Origin: Pseudomonas sp.
GTDB taxonomy: Bacteria > Pseudomonadota > Gammaproteobacteria > Pseudomonadales > Pseudomonadaceae
Length of the DNA: 6,554 nucleotides
Assembly: GCA_029240955.1 (NCBI GenBank)
Contig: JARDZH010000114.1
Span: forward strand, 1 to 6,554
Reading direction: 5' to 3'
The translations under genes and the position numbers were made by a program. The first letter of the stretch is position 1, and every line of letters begins with the position of its first letter. Shown piece by piece: positions 1 through 5,644 of the stretch. The notes under the pieces were generated by a model, which was given only the letters and a program-made list of their open reading frames with translations, was not told the origin of the DNA and did no database searches.

Positions 1-309
1 CAGCTCGTTGAAAAGCGTGATGAGCTGATGCCAGAGCAACGGAACCAGCACCAGCAGAAACAGCAGCAATACGCCGATGAACAGCGTGAAAACCAGCGCC
101 ACCGCCCCGCTCTCCGGCATGCGCAGACGCTCGAGAAAGCTGACCATGCCCTGCATCAGATAGGCCAGCACCAGCCCGGCGAGCACCGGAGCCAGCATTC
201 CGCCCAAGGTCAGAACGACCGTGAAAGCCAAGAACAGCAGAACCGCGAGTACGACCGCTTCTTCATCCGAGAAATACCGCTGCACCCAATTGCGAAGCAC
301 GTTGAACAT
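1..309 (-). CDS. perM: PerM / AI-2E family transporter, N-terminal part (runs off the left edge)
   Basis: Only the first 103 codons are in the window; the gene continues beyond base 1. Reading the minus strand from the ATG at 309-307 gives a protein starting MFNVLRNWVQRYFSDEEAVV. It has a hydrophobic hairpin at about residues 17-52, with LGGMLAPVLAGLVLAYL in its middle, then a basic stretch (FLERLRMPESG) and a third hydrophobic segment at about 66-92. The short cytoplasmic start, the APVLAGLVLAYL segment and the following LERLR are typical of the AI-2E/PerM (UPF0118) family of multi-pass inner-membrane proteins, usually about 350 residues. The substrate in Pseudomonas is not established, and AI-2 export should not be assumed. 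An AAGGA Shine-Dalgarno lies 7 bases before the ATG. The gene starts 36 bases after tusA on the same strand, so co-transcription is likely. In E. coli a perM homologue also sits beside bepA, which supports the name. Confidence 0.85.
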   Translation of the reverse strand, partial: MFNVLRNWVQRYFSDEEAVVLAVLLFLAFTVVLTLGGMLAPVLAGLVLAYLMQGMVSFLERLRMPESGAVALVFTLFIGVLLLFLLVLVPLLWHQLITLFNEL

Positions 310-345
310 CGACAGTCCTTTTTCGGAAAAACGGCCGGCGTCGGC

Positions 346-597
346 TCAGGCCTTGCGCAACCAATAGGTGTAGAGACTTGCCTCGACCTCTTCATGCAGC
401 AGGTCATGTCCGGCAAGTTTTGCAAACGTACGGAAATCGCGTTGTGAACCGGCGTCTGTCGCCAGCACCTTGAGCACCGCACCGCTTGCCATGCGATTGA
501 GCTCCATCTTGGCCTTGAGCAGCGGCAGCGGGCAGTTCAGACCGCACGCATCGAGCTCGACGTCACAGGCCTGAGGGCGGGCTACGGAATCAGACAT
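346..597 (-). CDS. tusA: TusA-family sulfur-carrier protein (SirA/YhhP-like)
   Basis: The protein has 83 residues, the usual size for TusA. The family signature CPxP appears as CGLNCPLPLLKAK at residues 18-30, so Cys22 is the expected persulfide-carrying cysteine. The rest (a G-x-VLKVLATD strand, then DFRTFAKLAGH) matches the small two-layer TusA fold. TusA proteins accept sulfur from a cysteine desulfurase and pass it on, classically for 2-thiouridine in tRNA and also towards molybdenum-cofactor-related uses. The equivalent P. aeruginosa gene, PA1006, is reported to be persulfide-modified and to matter for molybdenum homeostasis and nitrate respiration (from memory). I chose the ATG at 597 because GGAGAG stands 5 bases before it. 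An upstream GTG at 618 would add seven residues (MPLWRVK) that overlap this Shine-Dalgarno. The gene heads a probable operon with perM and is divergent from bepA, 162 bases away. Symbol usage varies (tusA, sirA, yhhP). Confidence 0.9.
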   Translation of the reverse strand: MSDSVARPQACDVELDACGLNCPLPLLKAKMELNRMASGAVLKVLATDAGSQRDFRTFAKLAGHDLLHEEVEASLYTYWLRKA

Positions 598-759
598 CTT
601 TACTCTCCAGAGGGGCACATTTGCCGTGCTTTCATTTCAGCACCTGCGTGCCAGACAGCCATTTCGGACGTTTCAGACAAGACGCCAAGGATACCTCACT
701 CTGGTCAGCAAGCCATTGGGCCAGCTACAGTAGTTGTTCTCCAGCCCAGAGCTTCGTGC

Positions 760-2193
760 ATGAATTTTCTGCGTCCTACACTGCTCACGCTCGCCTGCCT
801 GCTCAGCGCGCCGACTATCGCCGATGACCTTCCATCGCTGGGCGACGCCAGCTCCGCGATTGTCTCGCCCGAACAGGAACACCAGCTCGGGCGCGCCTGG
901 CTGGGTTTGCTGCGCGGTCAGGTCAGCCAACTGTCCGACCCGCAGCTCAAGGACTTCGTCGAAACCTCGGTCTATCGACTGGCTGAAACCAGTCAGGTGC
1001 AGGACCGCCGCCTTGAATTCATTCTGATCAACAGCCCGCAACTCAACGCATTTGCCGCGCCGGGCGGGATCATCGGCGTCAATGGTGGCCTGTTTCTGAA
1101 CGCGCAGACCGAGGGCGAATACGCGTCGGTACTGGCCCACGAACTGGCTCACTTGTCACAACGCCACTTCGCACGCGGCATCGAAGCCCAGCAGCGCATG
1201 CAGATGCCTGTCATGGCCGCCATGCTCGCCGGGATCGTCATGGCCGCCGCAGGTGCGGGCGATGCCGGTATCGCCGCCATCGCCGGCTCTCAGGCCGCCG
1301 CGATCCAGGAACAGCGCCGCTTCTCGCGCCAGAACGAGCAGGAAGCCGACCGGATCGGCATCCAGAACCTCGAACGGGCTGGCTACGATCCGCGCAACAT
1401 GCCGACCATGTTCGAGCGCTTGATGCGTCAGTACCGCTTCGACGCGCGGCCACCGGAGTTTCTGCTGACTCACCCGGTCAGCGAATCGCGGATTGCCGAC
1501 ACCCGTAACCGCGCGGAACAGTCCAAGCCAGGCGGCAAGGAAGACAGCCTGCTCTATCAACTGATGCGCGCCAGGGTGGCATTGATCTATGAGGAAACGC
1601 CCGGCATCGCCGCCAAGCGCTTCCGCGCCCAACTCACCGAGAATCCGAGGTCGGACGCTGCTCGCTACGGCCTGGCAATCGCCCAGATCAAAGGCGGCCA
1701 GCTCAATGAAGCGCGGGAAGGCCTCAAGCCGTTGCTGGACAAGGCGCCCAACGACATCACCTACAACCTGACCCAGATCGAGCTAGACATCACCAACAAC
1801 CGACTGGCCGATGCTCAGCAACGGGTCGACCGGATGCTCGCGCTTTACCCGGGCAATTACCCGCTCAACGATGTGCGCATTGATGTGCTGCTCAAGCAGA
1901 ATCGCACGGCGGAAGCTGAAAAGGCGCTGGATGCGCTGCTCAAGACTCGTCCCGATGACCCGGATATCTGGTACGTGGTCGCCGAAACCCGCGGACTGAA
2001 CGGCAATACCATTGGATTGCATCAGGCCCGCGCCGAATACTTCGCGCTGGTCGGCGATTTCCATCAGGCCATTCAGCAACTGGACTTCGCCAAGCGCCGC
2101 GCCAGCAATAATTTTCAGCTGGCCTCGCGAATCGACGCCAGGCAGAAGGACCTGATCGAGCAGGAGCGCATGGTCAAGGAAATGATGAATTAA
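760..2193 (+). CDS. bepA: BepA-like periplasmic M48 zinc metallopeptidase with C-terminal TPR repeats
   Basis: The 477-residue product is close in length to E. coli BepA (487). A Sec signal peptide is visible (MNFLRPTLLTLACLLSAPTIA, probable cleavage after Ala21), so the protein is exported. The zinc site is complete: HELAH at 127-131, the third ligand Glu193 in an ExxAD motif (E193-Q-E-A-D197), and His238 in LLTHP, matching the His switch described for BepA (His246 there). An Ala/Gly-rich hydrophobic segment at about 149-182 lies between the two zinc motifs, where the active-site plug region falls in this family. Residues about 269-477 form TPR-type helical repeats that bind partner proteins. 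BepA helps LptD and the Bam machinery to assemble outer-membrane proteins and degrades stalled ones. The Shine-Dalgarno before the ATG at 760 is weak (AGAG about 9 bases upstream). It is divergent from tusA and convergent with nadA, and I see no damage. Confidence 0.92.
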   Translation: MNFLRPTLLTLACLLSAPTIADDLPSLGDASSAIVSPEQEHQLGRAWLGLLRGQVSQLSDPQLKDFVETSVYRLAETSQVQDRRLEFILINSPQLNAFAAPGGIIGVNGGLFLNAQTEGEYASVLAHELAHLSQRHFARGIEAQQRMQMPVMAAMLAGIVMAAAGAGDAGIAAIAGSQAAAIQEQRRFSRQNEQEADRIGIQNLERAGYDPRNMPTMFERLMRQYRFDARPPEFLLTHPVSESRIADTRNRAEQSKPGGKEDSLLYQLMRARVALIYEETPGIAAKRFRAQLTENPRSDAARYGLAIAQIKGGQLNEAREGLKPLLDKAPNDITYNLTQIELDITNNRLADAQQRVDRMLALYPGNYPLNDVRIDVLLKQNRTAEAEKALDALLKTRPDDPDIWYVVAETRGLNGNTIGLHQARAEYFALVGDFHQAIQQLDFAKRRASNNFQLASRIDARQKDLIEQERMVKEMMN

Positions 2194-2246
2194 GGCTCGG
2201 CGGCAGCACGGCAGGCTGGCTGGAAAAACGTGGGGCCGGCCAGACC

Positions 2247-2330
2247 TGCGGGAGGGATCGCTAGCTCGCGACGGCGGTGGTGAGGATTGCGTTTTTGCGA
2301 TCCCCCTTCGCCAGCAAGCTGACTCCTACA
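2247..2330. repeat. REPIN 1: inverted pair of REP sequences
   Basis: The left REP (tgcgggagggatcgctagct, from 2247, ending about 2272) and the right REP in opposite orientation (2307-2330, ending gcaagctgactcctaca) flank about 34 bases. This is the arrangement of a Pseudomonas REPIN, a non-autonomous element mobilised by a RAYT transposase encoded elsewhere in the genome. The left arm differs clearly in sequence from the other REPs here, while the reverse complement of the right arm matches the REPs at 2353 and 2488. The element lies 53 bases after the bepA stop. The class call rests on recognising the Pseudomonas REP consensus. The exact ends are approximate. Confidence 0.75.
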
Positions 2331-2352
2331 AGCCCCAAGCGCGCCGCCAATC

Positions 2353-2437
2353 TGTAGGAACCAGCTTGCTGGCGATGGGCCTACAGGGTGTACCTGAAAT
2401 TCCGTGTCGCAGCCGTCGCGGGTAAACGCGCTCCTAC
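2353..2437. repeat. REPIN 2 (within duplication copy A)
   Basis: The left REP starts tgtaggaaccagcttgctgg at 2353. Its CCAGC-TT-GCTGG core forms a perfect 5-bp hairpin. The right arm is an inverted REP of the common Pseudomonas form, tcgcgggtaaacgcgctcct at 2416-2435 (through c2437). About 40 bases separate the arms. Confidence 0.75.
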
Positions 2438-2449
2438 CCAGCGATGCGG

Positions 2450-2482
2450 TCAGGCGTTGCCCGCCTGCCGCATACGCGCCGC
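2450..2482 (-). pseudogene. Duplicated fragment: last ten codons and stop of nadA
   Basis: On the minus strand this stretch reads [10 protein letters not shown] followed by TGA, identical in protein sequence to the end of the intact nadA at 2583-2615. At least one difference is silent (CAG instead of CAA for Gln). It has no start and is not a gene. It is a by-product of the 135-bp tandem duplication and marks how far into nadA that duplication reached. Confidence 0.8.
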
Positions 2483-2487
2483 CGACT

Positions 2488-2570
2488 TGTAGGAGCCAGC
2501 TTGCTGGCGATGGGTCTACAGATGTACCTGAAATACCGCGTGGCAACCGTTGCGGGTAACCGCGGTGCCG
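2488..2570. repeat. REPIN 3 (within duplication copy B), right arm decayed
   Basis: The left REP starts tgtaggagccagcttgctgg at 2488 and is closest to the consensus of the three. The right arm (ttgcgggtaaccgcggtgcc, 2550-2569) has lost the ctcctac end seen at 2431-2437, so the element can probably no longer fold as a full REPIN. It ends only about 12 bases from the nadA stop codon. Confidence 0.7.
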
Positions 2571-2582
2571 CGAGCGATGCGG

Positions 2583-3641
2583 TCAGGCGTTGCCCGCTTG
2601 CCGCATACGCGCGGCTTGGGTGAAGTCGAGCATCCGCTGCAGCGGGCGCACGGCATGCGGGATCAGTGCCGGGTCGACGAAGATTTCGTTGCTGCCCTCT
2701 CTCAGGCACTGCAAGGTGCGCTCAAGCGTATTCATTGCCATCCACGGGCAGTGCGCGCAACTGCGACACGCGGCGCCATTACCGGCCGTGGGCGCCTCGA
2801 TAAAGATCTTGTCCGGACACAGCTGCTGCATTTTGTAGAAAATGCCGCGATCGGTGGCAACGATAAACGTCTTGTTCGGCATACGCTGCGCAGCGGCGAT
2901 CATCTGACTGGTCGAGCCCACGGCGTCTGCCAGCTCGATCACCGACTCCGGCGATTCAGGATGCACCAGCACGGCCGCCTCGGGATACAGCGCCTTCATG
3001 TCTTCAAGCTGCTTGGACTTGAACTCCTCATGGACGATGCAGGCACCGTCCCACAAGAGCATATCGGCACCGGTTTCGCGCTGAATGTAACGACCAAGAT
3101 GCTTGTCAGGTGCCCAGATGATCTTCTCGCCGTTGTCCATCAGGCTCTCGACGATCTCCAGCGCACAGCCGGACGTCACTACCCAATCGGCCCGCGCCTT
3201 GACCGCAGCAGAGGTATTGGCGTAGACGACGACGGTGCGCTCTGGATGCTGATCGCAAAACGCCGAGAACTCATCGACCGGGCAGCCCACGTCCAGCGAG
3301 CACGTCGCTTCGAGCGTCGGCATGAACACCCGCTTTTCAGGATTGAGGATCTTGGCGGTCTCGCCCATGAATCGGACGCCAGCGACCAGAACGGTTTTCG
3401 CCGAATGGTTATTGCTGAAACGTGCCATTTCCAGCGAATCGGCAACGCAGCCGCCGGTCTCTTCCGCCAAGGCCTGAATGACCGGATCGCAGTAATAGTG
3501 CGCGACCAGCACCGCATCCTGCTTCTTGAGCTCGGCGGCGATCTCCGCGCGGTAGTGAGCCTGTTCTTCCAGGCTCAAAGCCTTGGGCTGCTTGGCGTCG
3601 AGGTGAGCCTGCACCAGAAAGCGTTCGGAAATCTGCGTCAT
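2583..3641 (-). CDS. nadA: Quinolinate synthase NadA
   Basis: NadA condenses iminoaspartate (from L-aspartate oxidase, NadB) with dihydroxyacetone phosphate to give quinolinate, the precursor of NAD. The 352-residue protein shows the three cysteines that hold the oxygen-sensitive 4Fe-4S cluster in the usual contexts: Cys114 in [11 protein letters not shown], Cys201 in WDGACIVH and Cys298 in [13 protein letters not shown]. Other hallmarks are [19 protein letters not shown] near residues 47-64 and SLEMARF at 69-75. E. coli NadA has the same cysteines one position earlier (113, 200, 297). I chose the ATG at 3641 ([10 protein letters not shown]); a start at 3677 would add 12 residues with no conserved content. 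The Shine-Dalgarno is modest (CAGG about 10 bases upstream). The gene converges with bepA and stands alone. Its stop codon lies inside the tandem duplication, but the reading frame is intact. Confidence 0.97.
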   Translation of the reverse strand: MTQISERFLVQAHLDAKQPKALSLEEQAHYRAEIAAELKKQDAVLVAHYYCDPVIQALAEETGGCVADSLEMARFSNNHSAKTVLVAGVRFMGETAKILNPEKRVFMPTLEATCSLDVGCPVDEFSAFCDQHPERTVVVYANTSAAVKARADWVVTSGCALEIVESLMDNGEKIIWAPDKHLGRYIQRETGADMLLWDGACIVHEEFKSKQLEDMKALYPEAAVLVHPESPESVIELADAVGSTSQMIAAAQRMPNKTFIVATDRGIFYKMQQLCPDKIFIEAPTAGNGAACRSCAHCPWMAMNTLERTLQCLREGSNEIFVDPALIPHAVRPLQRMLDFTQAARMRQAGNA

Positions 3642-3676
3642 GTTCGGGACCTGAAGGCGCGTGAGCGCGAGAGGCA

Positions 3677-3705
3677 AGTTTACACCCGTTGGACAGGCGT
3701 TAAAA
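3677..3705 (-). promoter_or_regulatory. nadA: Possible nadA promoter
   Basis: On the minus strand a -10-like TAAACT (3682-3677) follows a T-rich -35-like stretch (TTTTTAACG) about 16-17 bases upstream, just after the T-run of the terminator at 3702-3740. This would start nadA mRNA about 30 bases before the ATG. Both boxes are imperfect, so the call is tentative. Confidence 0.3.
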
Positions 3706-3740
3706 AAGCCGAGGACTTCGCAAGGACGAGCCGTCGGCTT
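3702..3740 (-). terminator. Intrinsic terminator or attenuator upstream of nadA
   Basis: On the minus strand AAGCCGA (3740-3734) pairs with TCGGCTT (3712-3706), followed by a run of T (3707-3702). The 7-bp stem encloses a 21-base loop, larger than usual, which lowers confidence. It lies 61 bases before the nadA start in the same direction, so it would either end a short transcript from the 3741-3934 region or act as an attenuator on nadA mRNA. Confidence 0.5.
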
Positions 3741-3934
3741 CGTATACGCGCCTCGAATCGCAAAGGCTCACGCTGACCGCTAGCGGGCAACATGGATCAC
3801 GTGCTGCTTCAGAAGGCGGGCGAATTTTACTCTTAACTCGCGCAGCGCACACAATTTTTTAGCTCACTAACGACCAACGAGATTCATTCTCGACAAGCCC
3901 TTGGCGACGGCCCAATCAGAAAAAACAAACGAAA
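3741..3934. other. Intergenic region without a recognisable gene
   Basis: Together with its flanks this forms the 354-base non-coding gap between nadA and tRNA-Lys. I see no conserved protein. A minus-strand ATG at about 3793 opens only a 37-codon frame that runs through the terminator and is probably not translated. Visible structures are a perfect 5-bp inverted repeat, cgaga/tctcg, at 3878-3892 and a weak minus-strand -10-like TAAAAT at 3829-3824 with no good -35 at normal spacing. There is no second copy of the tRNA-Lys 3' end and no integrase fragment. Confidence 0.5.
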
Positions 3935-3978
3935 AAAAAAGCTGGAGTCCTCATTTTCATGGGCCTTCCAGCTTTTTT
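3935..3978 (-). terminator. Strong intrinsic terminator after tRNA-Lys (potentially bidirectional)
   Basis: aaaaaagctgga (3935-3946) pairs with tccagctttttt (3967-3978) around a 20-base loop. The AGCTGGA/TCCAGCT core is flanked by A runs on the left and T runs on the right, so a U-tract follows the hairpin in either direction. On the minus strand it sits 18 bases beyond the CCA end of tRNA-Lys and is the obvious stop for that transcript, and for queE-queC read-through. Confidence 0.85.
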
Positions 3979-3995
3979 AAATACCGCTTCGAATA

Positions 3996-4071
3996 TGGTG
4001 GGTCGTGTAGGATTCGAACCTACGACCAATTGGTTAAAAGCCAACTGCTCTACCAACTGAGCTAACGACCC
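3996..4071 (-). tRNA. tRNA-Lys(UUU)
   Basis: The minus strand gives a complete 76-base tRNA: acceptor GGGTCGT at the 5' end pairing with ACGACCC before the encoded ACCA end. It has a D-arm AGCTCAGTTGGTAGAGCA, a seven-base anticodon loop CTTTTAA with anticodon TTT at 4038-4036, and a T-arm with GGTTCGAATCC. It decodes AAA and AAG. It lies between queC and a strong terminator and has its own promoter. In Pseudomonas this tRNA-Lys beside queC is a known attachment site for integrative islands (PAPI-1/pKLC102 type). Here no island is present. Confidence 0.98.
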
Positions 4072-4081
4072 TCTGTTGCGT

Positions 4082-4116
4082 GGCGCGTATATTACTGATT
4101 TCTATCAGTTATTCAA
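4082..4116 (-). promoter_or_regulatory. tRNA-Lys promoter with GC-rich discriminator and a palindromic spacer
   Basis: On the minus strand the -35 TTGAAT (4116-4111) and -10 TAATAT (4094-4089) are 16 bases apart. They are followed by CGCGCC, the GC-rich discriminator typical of stringently controlled tRNA and rRNA promoters. The start would fall about 10 bases before the mature tRNA. The spacer and first -10 base form a perfect inverted repeat, ACTGAT-AGAA-ATCAGT (4109-4094). Confidence 0.65.
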
Positions 4117-4134
4117 CACCTTTTTTAAAATATT

Positions 4135-4824
4135 TCAAAAATATCTTGTTGGGTCGATCACACCGGCTACTGCGAAGCCTTCAGCACGGAGTCGGCAGCT
4201 GTCGCATTTACCGCACGCGCGGCCTTCGTCATCGGCCTGATAACAGGACACAGTCAGCGCGTAATCGACGCCCAGCTTAGTGCCGGCTTTGACGATGTCC
4301 GCCTTGCTGAGGTTCTGCAGCGGCGCACGTATAGTGAAGCCCTGCCCTTCCACGCCAGCTTTGGTCGCCAGGTTGGCCATGCGCTCGAAGGACTCGACAA
4401 ACTCGGGCCGACAGTCTGGATAACCGGAATAGTCCACCGCATTGACGCCGATGAAGATGTCTCGCGCGCCCAGCACTTCCGCCCAGCCCAAGGCCAGCGA
4501 CAGGAATACGGTGTTGCGGGCCGGCACGTAGGTGACCGGAATACCTTCGCTCGGCGCTTCCGGCACGTCGATCGAGCTGTCGGTCAGCGCGGAGCCACCT
4601 ATCCCATTGAGATCCAGCCCGATGACTTTGTGCTCTACGACGCCCAGGTCATTGGCTACACGCTCAGCAGCTTGCAGCTCGGCACGGTGACGCTGACCGT
4701 AGTCGAAGCTCATGGTGTAGCAGGTGTAGCCTTCGGCACGCGCCATGGCGACCACGGTTGCGGAGTCCAGACCACCGGACAACAGAATCACGGCTTTCTT
4801 TTCAGTAGTGTTCAATTCAGTCAT
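4135..4824 (-). CDS. queC: 7-cyano-7-deazaguanine synthase QueC
   Basis: QueC converts 7-carboxy-7-deazaguanine, the QueE product, to preQ0 using ATP and ammonia. PreQ0 is the precursor of queuosine at the wobble base of tRNA-Tyr, -His, -Asn and -Asp. The 229-residue protein has the PP-loop ATP-binding motif SGGLDS at 16-21, SFDYGQRH near residue 43, [10 protein letters not shown] mid-protein, and a zinc-binding cysteine set near the C-terminus (Cys194, Cys204, Cys207, Cys210 in [17 protein letters not shown]). I chose the ATG at 4824 ([10 protein letters not shown]), one base after the queE stop (TGA-A-ATG) with a GGGG stretch about 8 bases upstream. The alternative ATG at 4845 lies inside queE and lacks a spaced Shine-Dalgarno. 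Translation is probably coupled to queE. The older name is exsB. Confidence 0.96.
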   Translation of the reverse strand: MTELNTTEKKAVILLSGGLDSATVVAMARAEGYTCYTMSFDYGQRHRAELQAAERVANDLGVVEHKVIGLDLNGIGGSALTDSSIDVPEAPSEGIPVTYVPARNTVFLSLALGWAEVLGARDIFIGVNAVDYSGYPDCRPEFVESFERMANLATKAGVEGQGFTIRAPLQNLSKADIVKAGTKLGVDYALTVSCYQADDEGRACGKCDSCRLRAEGFAVAGVIDPTRYF

Positions 4825-4825
4825 T

Positions 4826-5473
4826 TCAGCGCCCCGGCTCGTCATCCCAAAGATATTTGTGCAACTGCATTTGCAGGCGAACCGGCAGATTGTCTGCGAC
4901 GATCCAGTCGGCCAGATCCCGTGCCTTCAGCTGATGATGACTGGCCGAGAACAGCACTTCGCCCGCGCGTCTGTCGAGCCCGTACTGGATCAGCTTGGAC
5001 ACGGCCCAGTCATAGTCTTCACGCGAGCAGATCACGAACTTGACCTGGTCATTGCGCGTCAGCAGGTCCATGTTTTCGTAGCGATTGCGCGAGACTTCTT
5101 CGGATCCTGGGGTCTTGAGGTCCACCACGCGGCTGACACGGGTATCGACCGCCGAGATGTCCAGTGCACCACTGGTTTCCAGAGAGACTTCATAACCCGC
5201 ATCGCACAGACGCTGGAGCAGCGGAATTGCATTGGGCTGGGCCAGCGGCTCACCACCGGTCACACACACATAGCGCGGACGGTAAGCGGCGACCTGGCTC
5301 ACGATGTCATCAAGTGACAGAACGGTGCCGCCGCTGAAGGCATAAGCGCTGTCGCAGTATTGGCAGCGCAGCGGACAACCTGTGAGCCGTACGAACACTG
5401 TCGGCAGGCCGGCGGTACGGGTTTCACCCTGTAGCGAATGAAATATTTCGGTGATGCGTAATGTTTGCTGCAT
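4826..5473 (-). CDS. queE: 7-carboxy-7-deazaguanine synthase QueE (radical SAM)
   Basis: QueE rearranges 6-carboxytetrahydropterin to 7-carboxy-7-deazaguanine, the ring-forming step of queuosine synthesis. The 215-residue protein begins [17 protein letters not shown]. The S-LQGE motif belongs to the substrate-binding start of the family. The radical-SAM cysteines are in the canonical CxxxCxxC form, Cys33, Cys37 and Cys40 ([10 protein letters not shown]), and the SAM-binding GGEP motif follows in [10 protein letters not shown]. The start is not certain: the ATG at 5473 gives the family's usual N-terminus, but no good Shine-Dalgarno precedes it, and a GTG at 5482 would add MAP. It is the first gene of a queE-queC unit, separated by one base from queC and insulated from cpoB by a strong terminator. 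The sequence looks intact. Confidence 0.95.
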   Translation of the reverse strand: MQQTLRITEIFHSLQGETRTAGLPTVFVRLTGCPLRCQYCDSAYAFSGGTVLSLDDIVSQVAAYRPRYVCVTGGEPLAQPNAIPLLQRLCDAGYEVSLETSGALDISAVDTRVSRVVDLKTPGSEEVSRNRYENMDLLTRNDQVKFVICSREDYDWAVSKLIQYGLDRRAGEVLFSASHHQLKARDLADWIVADNLPVRLQMQLHKYLWDDEPGR

Positions 5474-5597
5474 AGGGGCCACGGGCGTAACAGCAAGACA
5501 GGCCGTCCGCCTCCGTCAGGCACTCCAAAGCACCCTGCGCTCGCAGAATCCAGAGGAGCGTAATAGTTACCGGAATTTTGGGGGCGAGATTCTAACG
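5474..5597 (-). promoter_or_regulatory. queE leader region, promoter not resolved
   Basis: After the cpoB terminator, transcription of queE-queC must start here or come from read-through. I do not find a convincing -35/-10 pair. The leader (minus strand) contains a compact hairpin CTGC-GAGC-GCAG, a GCCT-GACGG-AGGC hairpin and a GGAGG about 40 bases before the ATG, too far to serve it. A short inverted repeat GTAA-CTA-TTAC lies near 5570. It does not match the preQ1 riboswitch classes I know. Confidence 0.3.
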
Positions 5598-5623
5598 AAA
5601 AAAGCCGCGACAAGCGCGGCTTT
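5598..5623 (-). terminator. Intrinsic terminator of the tol-pal-cpoB operon
   Basis: On the minus strand AAAGCCGCG (5623-5615) pairs perfectly with CGCGGCTTT (5609-5601) around a 5-base loop, followed by an unbroken T-run to 5598. It begins 21 bases after the cpoB stop and points in the same direction. This 9-bp GC-rich stem is the clearest terminator in the window. Confidence 0.93.
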
Positions 5624-5644
5624 CTTGAAAAGCGGATCAGGCGA

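Larger units (their letters stand above)
2341..2608. repeat. Imperfect tandem duplication, 135 + 133 bp, covering the nadA 3' end and a REPIN
   Basis: Copy A (2341-2475) and copy B (2476-2608) align along their whole length, roughly 85% identical by eye, with two single-base gaps. Each begins gcgccgcc, continues into a REP (tgtagga at 2353 and 2488), then the shared strings tgtacctgaaat and gcgggtaa, then gcgatgcggtcaggcgttgc, and ends ccgcatac. Copy B contains the real nadA stop and last codons; copy A carries an orphan duplicate of them. The divergence is concentrated in the right REP arm (2416-2437 against 2550-2570), while the nadA-derived end is almost unchanged. The simplest reading is a tandem duplication that gave the second REPIN. 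Confidence 0.85.

Noticed and set aside
28..447. A Gln/Arg-rich plus-strand frame of 139 codons over perM and tusA.
   Set aside because: It is a shadow of the hydrophobic perM codons read in reverse, and it crosses the perM-tusA junction.
638..654. A sigma-54-like promoter (minus strand, CTGGCACGCAGGTGCTG) upstream of tusA.
   Set aside because: The TGGCACG part is excellent, but GG and GC are separated by 9 bases, one short of the required 10, and sigma-54 tolerates this poorly. No activator site was seen.
760..822. A lipoprotein signal (LTLAC) at the start of BepA.
   Set aside because: The residues before Cys13 (Thr-Leu-Ala) do not fit the lipobox, the hydrophobic core before it is too short, and a normal cleavage site after Ala21 fits better.
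673..1152. Long minus-strand frames within bepA (also 1156-1632).
   Set aside because: They are antisense to a protein with complete M48 motifs and a signal peptide, and show no domain of their own.
2190..2709. Overlapping minus-strand frames across the bepA-nadA gap as possible small proteins.
   Set aside because: The two frames encode near-copies of each other only because they cross the tandem duplication; they consist of translated REP sequence.
2550..3776. A 408-codon open frame on the plus strand opposite nadA.
   Set aside because: It is antisense to a clear nadA with all three cluster cysteines; the translation is Arg/His-rich and resembles no family. High GC keeps the opposite frame open.
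3867..3875. A 9-base repeat (ctaacgacc) of the tRNA-Lys 5' end in the gap towards nadA, as a possible tRNA or island remnant.
   Set aside because: It is short enough to occur by chance, and it comes from the 5' end of the tRNA, whereas island attachment duplicates the 3' end.
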